13,243 nt of DNA from Chloroflexia bacterium (GTDB lineage: Bacteria; Chloroflexota; Chloroflexia; Thermomicrobiales; UBA6265). Below are positions 1 through 6,812 of the stretch, piece after piece. The stretch's first letter is position 1. Every line of letters begins with the position of its first letter. Location of the stretch: assembly GCA_013696525.1 (NCBI GenBank), contig JACCYK010000071.1, positions 1 through 13,243 on the forward strand. Direction: 5' to 3'. Made by a program: the position numbers and the translations under genes. The notes under the pieces were generated by a model that saw only the letters and a list, made by a program, of their open reading frames with translations, had not been told where the DNA came from and searched no databases.

Positions 1-1
1 G

Positions 2-847
2 TTGTACGGCTACCAGGCCAGGCTGTTCGCGGAGCTGGGCCTGGCGGTGCCGGCATCCTGGGCCGACATCGTATTCGCCTCCGCCATGATCACCGAGGAG
101 CGATCGCCGACCACGTACGGCGTTGGTCTACGCGGCCGCCCTGGCCATGGTGCCGCATCGACCTTTCTCCCGATCCTGCGCGGCCATGGGGTCGAGCTCT
201 TCGATGCAAGCTGGGAGCCGCAGCTCGAAACAGCCGCCGCCGCCGCGGCCATGGCCACGCTCTTGAAGCTGGCGCCACACGCCCCATTGGATGTGTCTGA
301 GACAGGCCAGGAGGAATTGACCGTCCAAATCGAAAACGGACGCGTCGCCCAATCCGCCGACATCTGGCCGACGCAACTCCTCGGCTGGTCCGGGCAGCGG
401 ATGCGGCTCCCGATTACCTCGATCTCTCTCGGTCAGATCCCTGATTCGACGGAAACCGAAACGCGAGCGGTCACCGGAAATTGGCTGCTCGGGATTCCGG
501 CCGCCTGTTCGGCCACGGCTCCCGCCGCCCTGGAGTTCATGCGCTGGCTCACCAGCCCTCGTCAGCAACTCCGGCTGCTCCTGGAAACGGGTCTGCCGCC
601 GACCAGGATCAGTGTCATGAACGATCAGTCGGCAGCAGCGAAGCAACCGCTCCTATCACAGATAGCTATGGTCGCGGCACAAGCTACACCACGCCCTCGT
701 ACCCATTACTATCCGGCAGTGGAACAGATCGTGGGGACGTGGGTCGCCGGCGCGATGGCTGGTCTCGTGAGCGGTGAGCAGGCGCTGACCAGCGCCAATC
801 GCGAGCTCACATCCGTGATGCAACACCGGCCGGCCGGCGCCTCGTGA
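2..847 (+). CDS. ABC transporter extracellular solute-binding protein, family 1 (sugar type), C-terminal part
   Basis: This is the C-terminal ~281 residues of a periplasmic or lipoprotein-type solute-binding protein, which would deliver a sugar or similar solute to an ABC importer. The visible start reads like the middle of the family fold (LYGYQARLFAELGL-VP-SWAD, the 'tell the domain to open, then G-L-P-TW' region). The family is usually 400 residues or more, so the true start and signal peptide lie left of the window and the TTG at base 2 is probably not a start. Toward the end, GNWLLGIPAACS followed by AALEFMRWLTSPRQQ is the typical family-1 stretch in which the binding protein's last helices begin. 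No permease or ATPase gene follows; the next gene runs the other way. The substrate cannot be told from the sequence. Confidence 0.82.
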   Translation: MYGYQARLFAELGLAVPASWADIVFASAMITEERSPTTYGVGLRGRPGHGAASTFLPILRGHGVELFDASWEPQLETAAAAAAMATLLKLAPHAPLDVSETGQEELTVQIENGRVAQSADIWPTQLLGWSGQRMRLPITSISLGQIPDSTETETRAVTGNWLLGIPAACSATAPAALEFMRWLTSPRQQLRLLLETGLPPTRISVMNDQSAAAKQPLLSQIAMVAAQATPRPRTHYYPAVEQIVGTWVAGAMAGLVSGEQALTSANRELTSVMQHRPAGAS

Positions 848-935
848 AGACTTGGCCAGAATAGACGGAAACCTGCCTCGACCGCGACGTGCGGTGTGGT
901 TTCGCGCCATGCACATTGGCGGCGGGCCTGGAAAA

Positions 936-1964
936 CTATTTCGTCGCGGTCATCGCTGAAGCACGATCTCGCAACGAGGCAAACAGAGGCGTGCTCAAGT
1001 AGCGCTCACCGGTATCGGGCAGAATGACGACGATCAGCTTGTCCCGCGACACCGAACGGCTGGCGATGCACCGGGCAGCGCTCGCGGCAGCTCCACTGGA
1101 AATCCCGCACAAGATCCCTTCGCCGCTCATGAGCTCCTGTTGAGCGGCCATCGCGGTGTTCGCATCGACCTGGATGATCTCATCGTAAATCGACCGATCA
1201 AGCACGTCGGGCACAAAGTCCGCACCAATGCCCTGGATTCGATGCGGGGCCGCCCGGCCGCCCGCCAGCATCGGCGATTCGGCCGGCTCCACGGCGATCA
1301 CCAAGACGTCCGGTTTGTACTGCTTCAGGACTTGTCCCGTGCCCGTGATCGTACCGCCGGTGCCGATGCCGCACACGAGCGCGTCGACTCGTCCTTCAGT
1401 ATCTTCCCAGATCTCGCGCGCCGTCGTACAACGATGGACTCGCGGGTTCGCCGGATTCTGAAACTGCTGCGGCATCCAGGCATGGTCCGTCACCGCCACG
1501 ATCCGCTCGGCCCGGGCGATCGCGCCGGACATGCCCGCCGCCGCCGGCGTCAGCACAAGTTCCGCGCCATAGCCGAGGAGCAAGACACGCCGTTCCAGGC
1601 TCATGCTCTCTGGCATCGTCAGGATCAACCGGTAGCCGCGGGCCGCGGCTACCCAGGCCAAGGCGATGCCCGTATTGCCGCTGGTCGGCTCCACAATGGT
1701 CGTCACACCTGGCTGGATGATGCCGCGTTCTTCCGCGTCATCAATCATTGCCAGGCCGATGCGATCTTTGACCGAATGCCCAGGGTTGTATGATTCGAGC
1801 TTGGCGACAATTGTGCCGGGCAGTCCAGTTCCGAAGCGTCCAAGGCGGACCAGGGGCGTGTTCCCGACCAACTCCGTCGCGTCCGCGGCAATCCGTGGCC
1901 GATTGGATCGCGGCGGTTGTCGATTGGAAACGGAGCCAGACGGCGGTGCGGCGATCTGGACCAT
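936..1964 (-). CDS. cysK: Cysteine synthase (O-acetylserine sulfhydrylase)
   Basis: This PLP enzyme of fold type II makes L-cysteine from O-acetylserine and sulfide in the cytoplasm. It has 342 residues. The Schiff-base lysine is K66 in [11 protein letters not shown]. The substrate loop PTSGNTG is at 93-99, and the phosphate-binding loop [10 protein letters not shown] follows in the second half, with GISSGAA near the end. The ATG at 1964 has GAGAGG about 9 bases upstream, so this start is well supported. It gives roughly 20 residues more before GNTPLVRL than E. coli CysK has, a Pro/Arg/Ser-rich extension. A sigma-70 promoter lies just upstream. The gene follows moaDE on the same strand and ends tail to tail with the solute-binding protein gene, 88 bases away. 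Cystathionine beta-synthase-like or O-phosphoserine sulfhydrylase activity cannot be excluded from motifs alone. Confidence 0.93.
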   Translation of the reverse strand: MVQIAAPPSGSVSNRQPPRSNRPRIAADATELVGNTPLVRLGRFGTGLPGTIVAKLESYNPGHSVKDRIGLAMIDDAEERGIIQPGVTTIVEPTSGNTGIALAWVAAARGYRLILTMPESMSLERRVLLLGYGAELVLTPAAAGMSGAIARAERIVAVTDHAWMPQQFQNPANPRVHRCTTAREIWEDTEGRVDALVCGIGTGGTITGTGQVLKQYKPDVLVIAVEPAESPMLAGGRAAPHRIQGIGADFVPDVLDRSIYDEIIQVDANTAMAAQQELMSGEGILCGISSGAAASAARCIASRSVSRDKLIVVILPDTGERYLSTPLFASLRDRASAMTATK

Positions 1965-2018
1965 CGCGAATAACCTCTCAAGACCACGAGGCAGCAGTCG
2001 CTCGTGTCGCTGAGAGCC

Positions 2019-2047
2019 ATTCTAGAGTTGTGTATCTAGTTTTTCAA
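2019..2047 (-). promoter_or_regulatory. Sigma-70-type promoter for cysK
   Basis: On the minus strand TTGAAA (2047-2042) is followed after exactly 17 bases by TAGAAT (2024-2019). Both boxes match 5 of 6 consensus bases. Transcription would start near 2012, leaving a leader of about 48 bases containing the cysK ribosome-binding site. The promoter lies in the 106-base gap after moaDE, so cysK can be transcribed independently of the molybdenum genes. Confidence 0.65.
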
Positions 2048-2070
2048 ATCCCAGCGCAACGCAATCGCAC

Positions 2071-2772
2071 CTAATCTAGGCGCGGATCACTCGATTCGCG
2101 CTGGTACTCAGCTTCGGTGCCAACCCAGTGTGACCCGTCGGCGTAGAATTCCTTCTTCCAGATCGGGACCAGGACTTTGATGCGATCGATGGCATACTCG
2201 CAAGCGTCGAAGGCGGCGGCACGATGCGCGGCGGCGGCGGAAATCACGACGCTTATCTCGCCGACCGGCAGCCGGCCGATGCGATGCACAATCGCTACTC
2301 GATCCACGCCCCACCGCGTATGCACTTCGTCGCCAATCCGCGCCAGCATGTTCTCCGCGACGGGCTCATAGGCTTCGTAGTCGAGGGCAATCACCGCCTT
2401 ACCGCGGGCGCGATCCCGGACCGTGCCACTGAACGTCACGATGCCACCAACCTCCGCCCCCGCCACGACCCTCTCGACCATCCGCGGGTCGATGACGTCC
2501 CGCTGGACACGAAAAAAGCGGGCGCCCGCTCCCCCGCTAACAGGAGGGATCAACGCCAATTCGTCACCAGCACGCAAGACTTGGCCGCGACTCGCGTATT
2601 CTTGGTTCACCATGACCATCAGGATTGACGTGAGCCGCTCGACGGCCGGGTACGCTCGGGCGATGGAATCAATGGCGTCGCCAGCGGTGCTCGCCTCCGG
2701 CAGGTCGAGATGTTCCTCGCTTCTCCCAATCGCCTCCCGCACGATCGCAAAGTATTTGACCGTGATCCGCAT
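2071..2772 (-). CDS. moaDE: Fused molybdopterin synthase, MoaD-MoaE
   Basis: One polypeptide carries both subunits of molybdopterin synthase, which puts two sulfurs into precursor Z (cPMP) to make molybdopterin. Residues 1-81 are the MoaD ubiquitin-like sulfur carrier (MRITVKYFAIVREAIG to PPVSGG). From about residue 84 the MoaE domain follows (FSGTVRD, then KVLVPIWKKE). Lysines 199 and 206 have the 7-residue spacing of the E. coli MoaE active-site lysines K119 and K126. The MoaD Gly-Gly that must be free to carry the thiocarboxylate is internal at residues 80-81. I chose the ATG at 2772 because it begins the MoaD domain exactly and GAGG lies 11 bases upstream. An ATG at 2781 and a TTG at 2832 are in frame, but GAGG is only 2 bases from 2781 and the TTG would add residues that do not look conserved. 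It is preceded by moeA and a small gene on the same strand. Confidence 0.92.
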   Translation of the reverse strand: MRITVKYFAIVREAIGRSEEHLDLPEASTAGDAIDSIARAYPAVERLTSILMVMVNQEYASRGQVLRAGDELALIPPVSGGAGARFFRVQRDVIDPRMVERVVAGAEVGGIVTFSGTVRDRARGKAVIALDYEAYEPVAENMLARIGDEVHTRWGVDRVAIVHRIGRLPVGEISVVISAAAAHRAAAFDACEYAIDRIKVLVPIWKKEFYADGSHWVGTEAEYQRESSDPRLD

Positions 2773-2841
2773 GCCCGCCATGTCCTCGGTATTCCGGTGA
2801 CGAAATCGCGCGATGGGCCGGCTGGAGCGCAACCGCTCGCG

Positions 2842-2854
2842 ATCCTGGGAGGAT
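2842..2854. repeat. Short inverted repeat between the 73-aa gene and moaDE
   Basis: ATCCT-GGG-AGGAT is a perfect 5-bp inverted repeat with a 3-base centre, starting 4 bases after the stop of the 73-aa gene. It is too weak and lacks a T tract, so it is not a convincing terminator. It may be a minor RNA hairpin or chance. Confidence 0.3.
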
Positions 2855-2857
2855 ACC

Positions 2858-3079
2858 CTACTTCAGGTGGCGGGTAAGACCGGACCGGAGTTGCTGCACG
2901 GCGGAGCGATTCGATTCACGCAGGGTGCGAAAAACGGTCGCGGTTTCGGTGTCGCCCGCGGCGTCGGCGTCGCGCGCGTACTTCTCAAGCATCTCGATTC
3001 CCTCAAGAAGGGTTCCCAACGTCATGATGATGTCGTACTCGACATTGCTCACCCCGTACGTGTCTTGACCGTCGCTCAT
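2858..3079 (-). CDS. Small helical protein of unknown function (73 aa) in the molybdenum-cofactor cluster
   Basis: I do not recognise a family. The gene looks real: AAGGAG lies 6 bases before the ATG at 3079, and it sits between moeA and moaDE on the same strand. The product is soluble and strongly helical, with no cysteine, signal peptide or membrane segment. A first amphipathic helix (about residues 13-38, YDIIMTLGTLLEGIEMLEKY) is followed by a short Gly/Asp turn (DAAGDTET) and a second helix (about 45-70, VFRTLRESNRSAVQQLRSGL). This suggests a helical hairpin that might dimerise into a four-helix bundle. The context hints at a role in or beside molybdenum-cofactor assembly, but that is guilt by association only. 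Confidence 0.8.
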   Translation of the reverse strand: MSDGQDTYGVSNVEYDIIMTLGTLLEGIEMLEKYARDADAAGDTETATVFRTLRESNRSAVQQLRSGLTRHLK

Positions 3080-3213
3080 CTGTCGCTCCTTGACTCACGT
3101 TCAGTTCTCCGGCACATCGCCGGTGCTCCAGCAAGGGCGCAATGACCATGCCAACCAGTGGCCCAACCACGAAATCGATAGCCTCACCAGAATCAGTCCG
3201 ATCGGACAGCATG

Positions 3214-4467
3214 CTAGGACGCCGCGCCGGCCGGAGCTCCCAGCAGAAGGGCTTCCACTCGTTCGCCGGCCGCATAGGGCTCGGCGCGTGGCACGATGAT
3301 CAGCAGCGCATTTGCGCCGAGAAATGACGACAACCGGGACGACTGTTGCGCCCCGGTCGACGAAGCGTGGAGCAGCCCCGTCTCATCCGTAAACACCATT
3401 GCTCGTTGGAACTCGATCCGATCGCCGGCGGTCAAGGGAGCGTCCAATTGGACCTGGACCCGTGGCCGGTCGATGTCAGCGGCGCCGGCCATCATCAAGA
3501 GGGCGGGCCGAATGAACAGCTCAAACGATACGAGGGCGGACACCGGGTTCCCCGGCACACCGAAGATGAGAGCCGCCTCCGTGGTTGCGAAGTTCAGCGG
3601 TTTGCCCGGTTTCAAAAAGAGGCGCCGGAAGTGAACGGTAGCCAGCTCGCTGAGCAACGGTTTGACGAGGTCGAGCTGCCCCATCGACACGCCGCCGGTG
3701 GTAATCACCACGTCGCTGGCGGCGATGCGTTCCGTCAGCACATGGCGCAGATCGGCCAGGATATCCGGCGCCCGTCCGCTCCAGACAGTCTCCGCTCCCG
3801 TCTCTGACACCGCCGCTTCCAGGCTAAATCGATTCGAGTCCCGGACCTGTCCCGGCCCCAGCGGCCGGTCGGGCTCGACGAGCTCATCTCCGGTCGAGAC
3901 GATACTAACCCGCGGCCGGCGCCGGACGGCGACCGGGACCAGCCCCTGCCCGGCGAGGATTCCAATCTCGGCGGGTCCCAGCGGCGTTCCGGCCCGGAGC
4001 ACTGGGTCGCCACGGCGTAAATCCGAACCAATCGGCCGGATGTTCGCGCCGGGAACAGTCCGTTCCTGATGAATCACGATATGGTCATCCGCGGCCTCGG
4101 TTTCCTCCACCGGCACGACGGCATTGGCCCCGCAAGGGATGGGAGCGCCGGTCGTAATCCGAACCGCGGTGCCTTCAGTAACCGTCGCCGCAATAGCGCC
4201 ACCCGCCATTTGCTCGGCAATGACTTCCCGCCAGGGAGAAGCATCCTCCGCGATCACCGCGTAGCCGTCCATCGTTGCCGCCGCAAACGGCGGATGGTCC
4301 TCGACCGCGACGATATTGGCGGCCAAATAACGCCCAACCGCTGTCCGAAGGGACACCTGTTCCACTGTCAGCAGTGGGGTCAACGAGCGAACTTTGCCTT
4401 GGGCTTCATCCGGCGGCCACATCCGGTCGAGATCGGCGTCGCTTGGTGAGTTGGTATCGGCCCTCAT
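3214..4467 (-). CDS. moeA: Molybdopterin molybdenumtransferase MoeA (gephyrin E-domain family)
   Basis: This cytoplasmic enzyme inserts molybdate into adenylylated molybdopterin to finish the molybdenum cofactor. It has 417 residues, near the family's usual ~400-410. Motifs run in order: ATMDGYA at 64-70, whose Asp matches E. coli D59; TTGAPIP at 105-111; STGDEL at 191-196; GQVRDSN at 206-212; TTGGVSMGQLDLVK at 256-269 (the MPT-binding signature G-G-V-S-G-D); LKPGKP at 285-290; and GVPGNPVSA at 303-311. The usual Asp-Asn before the MDGYA motif is replaced by Ala-Ala. The ATG at 4467 has GAGGA about 8 bases upstream. The gene is the first of a minus-strand run (moeA, 73-aa gene, moaDE), with 134 apparently empty bases (3080-3213) after it. 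It is divergent from smpB. Confidence 0.94.
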   Translation of the reverse strand: MRADTNSPSDADLDRMWPPDEAQGKVRSLTPLLTVEQVSLRTAVGRYLAANIVAVEDHPPFAAATMDGYAVIAEDASPWREVIAEQMAGGAIAATVTEGTAVRITTGAPIPCGANAVVPVEETEAADDHIVIHQERTVPGANIRPIGSDLRRGDPVLRAGTPLGPAEIGILAGQGLVPVAVRRRPRVSIVSTGDELVEPDRPLGPGQVRDSNRFSLEAAVSETGAETVWSGRAPDILADLRHVLTERIAASDVVITTGGVSMGQLDLVKPLLSELATVHFRRLFLKPGKPLNFATTEAALIFGVPGNPVSALVSFELFIRPALLMMAGAADIDRPRVQVQLDAPLTAGDRIEFQRAMVFTDETGLLHASSTGAQQSSRLSSFLGANALLIIVPRAEPYAAGERVEALLLGAPAGAAS

Positions 4468-4514
4468 CGATCAATCCTCGCGCTTCTTCCTGACCCGCAC
4501 GTCTTCTCTTGGGA

Positions 4515-4543
4515 ATCGTAGCATTCGCCTGCTCGCCATTGAA
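4515..4543 (-). promoter_or_regulatory. Candidate promoter for the moeA operon
   Basis: On the minus strand TTCAAT (4543-4538) and TACGAT (4520-4515) are separated by 17 bases. The -10 box matches 4 of 6 consensus bases and the -35 box only 3 of 6. The predicted start near 4508 leaves a leader of about 40 bases with the moeA ribosome-binding site. It shares the moeA-smpB intergenic region with the opposite-facing smpB promoter. Confidence 0.4.
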
Positions 4544-4574
4544 CGTTTCTGGCGCTAAACGGTTCCATCATGGT

Positions 4575-4603
4575 TTGACGGAGCGTCGCCGGGCCACTAT
4601 AGT
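4575..4603 (+). promoter_or_regulatory. Near-consensus promoter of smpB giving a leaderless or 1-base-leader mRNA
   Basis: TTGACG (4575-4580), a 17-base spacer and TATAGT (4598-4603) form an excellent sigma-70 promoter, with 5 of 6 consensus bases in each box. The -10 box ends 7 bases before the smpB ATG at 4611, so transcription should start at the ATG or one base before it. No ribosome-binding site is visible, as expected for leaderless initiation. Confidence 0.7.
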
Positions 4604-4610
4604 CCGCCGA

Positions 4611-5111
4611 ATGACGAGTACGCGATCAGCCGCCGCCACAGCCGAAACTAACGGCCGTCAACGAGACCGCGTCGTGACGACGAATCGTCGTGCCTTCCAC
4701 GACTATCTCGTGGTCGACTCGGTTGAAGCGGGGCTCGCGCTCACCGGCACCGAAATCAAGTCGATCCGCGAGGGTAAGGTCACGATCTCAGAGGCCTATG
4801 CCCGGATCGACAACAACGAGCTCTGGCTGGTTGGTTCTCACGTCTCACCGTACAGCCACGGCAACCGGGCGAACCACGATCCCGACCGGCCCCGCAAGCT
4901 TCTGGTCCATAAGCGCCAACTTCGAGACCTCCGCGTGAACATCGAACAAAAAGGGATGACCCTCGTTCCGCTTCGATTGGTCCTTCGTCGCGGTCGCGCC
5001 AAGGTGGACATCGGGATCGTGCGCGGCAAGAAGCTGTACGACAAGCGCGAAGCGTCCGCCGAGCGCCAATCGCGACGAGATGTCGAGCGGGCTCTGCGCG
5101 ATCGCGACTAG
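4611..5111 (+). CDS. smpB: SsrA-binding protein SmpB
   Basis: SmpB binds the tRNA-like part of tmRNA and helps it enter stalled ribosomes for trans-translation and rescue. The 166-residue product has all family landmarks. The core starts around TTNRRAFHDY. It contains GTEIKSIREGKV, SPYSHGNRANHDPDRPRKLL and RGRAKVDIGIVRGKKLYDKRE, and it ends in the basic tail (about residues 148-164, ERQSRRDVERALRD) that lies in the empty mRNA channel. A ~20-residue Ala/Thr-rich N-terminus precedes the core, a little longer than usual. The ATG at 4611 is chosen because the family core follows at once and the promoter ends 7 bases before it. The open frame extends upstream to 4509, but that part overlaps the promoter. 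No tmRNA gene is visible in the window. The stop is 4 bases from the stop of the opposing membrane-protein gene. Confidence 0.95.
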   Translation: MTSTRSAAATAETNGRQRDRVVTTNRRAFHDYLVVDSVEAGLALTGTEIKSIREGKVTISEAYARIDNNELWLVGSHVSPYSHGNRANHDPDRPRKLLVHKRQLRDLRVNIEQKGMTLVPLRLVLRRGRAKVDIGIVRGKKLYDKREASAERQSRRDVERALRDRD

Positions 5112-5115
5112 CGCT

Positions 5116-5670
5116 TCACTCAGTACGTCGCCGGAGCCGGTCAATGGCGTATCCGGCGCCGGCCGCCGCCAGCACCATCGCCAGCGGGACCAGCGGGGCG
5201 GTCGGTGGCGGCTCGGTCCGAAGTGTCGTGCTGCCGGCAATGATTGGTCGGCTAATCGCCACCGCGAGATGCACGGGTAAGTAGATTCCTGGCACGAGCG
5301 CTGCCCAGCCCGCTGGGTGGGATGGCGCGATCGACCCAACCAAGACCCCCGCGACGCCAAACGCAACGATCACGGCCGCGAGTTCACCCGGTCGAATCCC
5401 TACGGCCAGAACTATCGCCGCCGCGGTCGCCGCGGCGAAGGTTGCTCCGGCTCGGCCATCGTTTCGTAGCGCCAAACCAATGACGACCGCCGCGGTCAAC
5501 CACGCTATTGCCCCGATGCTGTTGAGCGCCTGGCCGCTCGCTCCGCCAAACCCAATCGCAACCCCGATGACCGCCGCGGCCCCAACGAGCAACCAGAGCC
5601 CCAACCGCAACATCGGTGCGGATGCCGCTCGCGGCGAAGAGACCATCGCTCTCATGGTTCGCGATATCAT
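5116..5670 (-). CDS. Small multi-pass membrane protein of unknown function
   Basis: This 184-residue protein is rich in Ala, Val, Gly and Ile, with about five to six predicted membrane segments (near residues 21-42, 48-68, 75-91, 96-116, 121-140 and 157-176). A short positive N-terminus (MISRTMRAMVSSPR) and a charged C-terminal tail (DRLRRRTE) suggest both ends are cytoplasmic. I recognise no family motif. GGAG lies 8 bases before the ATG at 5670, which sets the start; the frame is open further upstream to 5997 but that stretch overlaps the HIT gene and is not needed. It is convergent with smpB (4-base gap) and divergent from the HIT gene. Confidence 0.75.
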   Translation of the reverse strand: MISRTMRAMVSSPRAASAPMLRLGLWLLVGAAAVIGVAIGFGGASGQALNSIGAIAWLTAAVVIGLALRNDGRAGATFAAATAAAIVLAVGIRPGELAAVIVAFGVAGVLVGSIAPSHPAGWAALVPGIYLPVHLAVAISRPIIAGSTTLRTEPPPTAPLVPLAMVLAAAGAGYAIDRLRRRTE

Positions 5671-5692
5671 GTCGATCGCTCCAAAATTTTTA

Positions 5693-5705
5693 GGACAGCA
5701 TGTCC
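5693..5705. promoter_or_regulatory. Palindrome GGACA-GCA-TGTCC upstream of the membrane-protein gene
   Basis: A perfect 5-bp inverted repeat with a 3-base centre lies about 23 bases upstream of the membrane-protein ATG, in the divergent region shared with the HIT gene. An A/T-rich stretch (AAAATTTTTA) separates it from the gene. The placement over the likely promoter is what an operator would show, but no specific regulator can be named. Confidence 0.3.
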
Positions 5706-5798
5706 AGACTAAAGCGTAACAGGCCGGACACGCTGGCGAGCTCATGGCAGGCTGACCATCCAAGCACCATTCGCGGCCCGATGTCTGGCGCCTGATGG

Positions 5799-5804
5799 TA
5801 CGAT
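5799..5804 (+). promoter_or_regulatory. Candidate -10 box for a leaderless HIT-family mRNA
   Basis: TACGAT matches 4 of 6 consensus -10 bases and ends 7 bases before the ATG at 5812, the same spacing as in smpB. No ribosome-binding site precedes either candidate ATG (5803 or 5812). No good -35 box is seen at the right distance. Confidence 0.4.
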
Positions 5805-5811
5805 GCGCTCT

Positions 5812-6708
5812 ATGCTGACCACCCGTGACAATCAATCGTCCGAAGATTCGAGACCCGACCATCCGGACAGCAAGTCGCGAGCGCACCTTTGGACCCCCTG
5901 GCGCATGCGGTACGTCGATGGAACCAAGCGCGAAGCCGGTTGTGTTTTCTGTAACCGGCTTACGGCCGCGAACGATGTCGAGTCGCTCATCCTGCATCGG
6001 TCAGCCGACGCATTCATTATCATGAACCTCTATCCATACAATACCGGCCATCTGATGATCGTTCCCAATCAGCACACCCCGAGCCCGGAACAGGCCACCG
6101 ACGCGAGCATCGCCGCGATGGCTCAGTTGCGGCGACCACTGCTTCGCGCCATGCGACGGGCATTGCGCTGTCACGGCTTCAACGTGGGCGCCAACATCGG
6201 CGCGGAAGCTGGAGCGGGTATCGCCGAGCATTTTCACGAGCACGTCGTCCCCCGTTGGACCGGGGACGCGAACTTCATGCCGATCCTGGCGCACACCACG
6301 GTGATGCCGGAGCTGATTCCCGTCACGTACGCCAAACTCCGGGCCGAGCTCACTCGCGAGATCATGGGATTCACCACGACTCACTGTGTCGTCCACGGGC
6401 ATGACGATAGCGTGCTCGTGGATGCGGCGGGACGGCTACCGGCACTGAGCAGGTTCGATGCGGACCCGATCTGGCAGCAAGCGGCCAACATGCTTCACGA
6501 CGCCTGCACGGTCGACCCGATCCTCGCCGGCTGGGCCGGGCCACCCCAAGCCAATGGTAGATTGATCGGGTTGTCGTTCCAAGTCAATCCGACCGCTAAT
6601 CAAGCCTCTGCACCGGGAGCACATTGGCGCTGGATCGCGGCTTCCGAAGCGGAGAACGGTCCAGATGGCGAATGGGTGACCAATGCTATGGCGAATCATC
6701 GCTTCTAA
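5812..6708 (+). CDS. HIT-family hydrolase/phosphorylase (Ap4A phosphorylase-like) with an extra C-terminal domain
   Basis: This is a HIT-superfamily nucleotide-binding protein, likely acting on dinucleoside polyphosphates or nucleoside phosphoramidates. Counting from the ATG at 5803, HLWTPWRMRYV (28-38) and a CxxC (C47, C50, probably zinc) precede the HIT fold. They are followed by NTGHLMIVPNQH (80-91) and the catalytic histidine triad HFHEHVVPR (143-151). This arrangement is like actinobacterial Ap4A phosphorylase-type HIT proteins, which end near residue 190. Here about 110 more residues follow (VLVDAAGRLPALSRF to the end) that I cannot assign; their start vaguely resembles a Nudix beta-strand, but no Nudix box is present. 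The start at 5812 is favoured because the upstream ATG overlaps the putative -10 box; 5803 would add three residues. A 9-bp hairpin follows the stop. Confidence 0.87.
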   Translation: MLTTRDNQSSEDSRPDHPDSKSRAHLWTPWRMRYVDGTKREAGCVFCNRLTAANDVESLILHRSADAFIIMNLYPYNTGHLMIVPNQHTPSPEQATDASIAAMAQLRRPLLRAMRRALRCHGFNVGANIGAEAGAGIAEHFHEHVVPRWTGDANFMPILAHTTVMPELIPVTYAKLRAELTREIMGFTTTHCVVHGHDDSVLVDAAGRLPALSRFDADPIWQQAANMLHDACTVDPILAGWAGPPQANGRLIGLSFQVNPTANQASAPGAHWRWIAASEAENGPDGEWVTNAMANHRF

Positions 6709-6713
6709 GAACG

Positions 6714-6748
6714 AGGTGAGGTCACATTCCGTTCGCCAAACCTCACCT
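6714..6748 (+). terminator. Hairpin after the HIT gene, possible terminator
   Basis: A perfect 9-bp inverted repeat, AGGTGAGGT (6714-6722) and ACCTCACCT (6740-6748), with a 17-base loop begins 5 bases after the TAA. There is no T tract, so it is not a classic intrinsic terminator. It could stabilise the mRNA end or act as a protein-binding dyad. Confidence 0.4.
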
Positions 6749-6812
6749 GTGCCGTCCTACACTCTGCCGAGCTTCGGGTTCGTCAGCAGTGGTTGCGATT
6801 CAGGTTCGCGCC

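Noticed and set aside
128..646. 172-residue minus-strand frame inside the solute-binding protein gene.
   Set aside because: Arg/Gly-rich shadow of the binding-protein gene, with no motif and no plausible start site.
1745..2020. An open frame beginning [10 protein letters not shown] upstream of cysK that could be a cysteine-sensing leader peptide.
   Set aside because: Its ATG overlaps the -10 box of the cysK promoter, so that promoter would not transcribe it. It has no ribosome-binding site and it runs deep into cysK instead of ending as a short leader.
3832..3846. GATTCGAGTCC stretch resembling a tRNA T-loop.
   Set aside because: It lies within the conserved moeA coding sequence, and no matching acceptor stem or anticodon arm is present.
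5671..5997. Upstream extension of the membrane-protein frame.
   Set aside because: It overlaps the HIT gene on the other strand, looks non-coding in composition, and a good ribosome-binding site marks the ATG at 5670.
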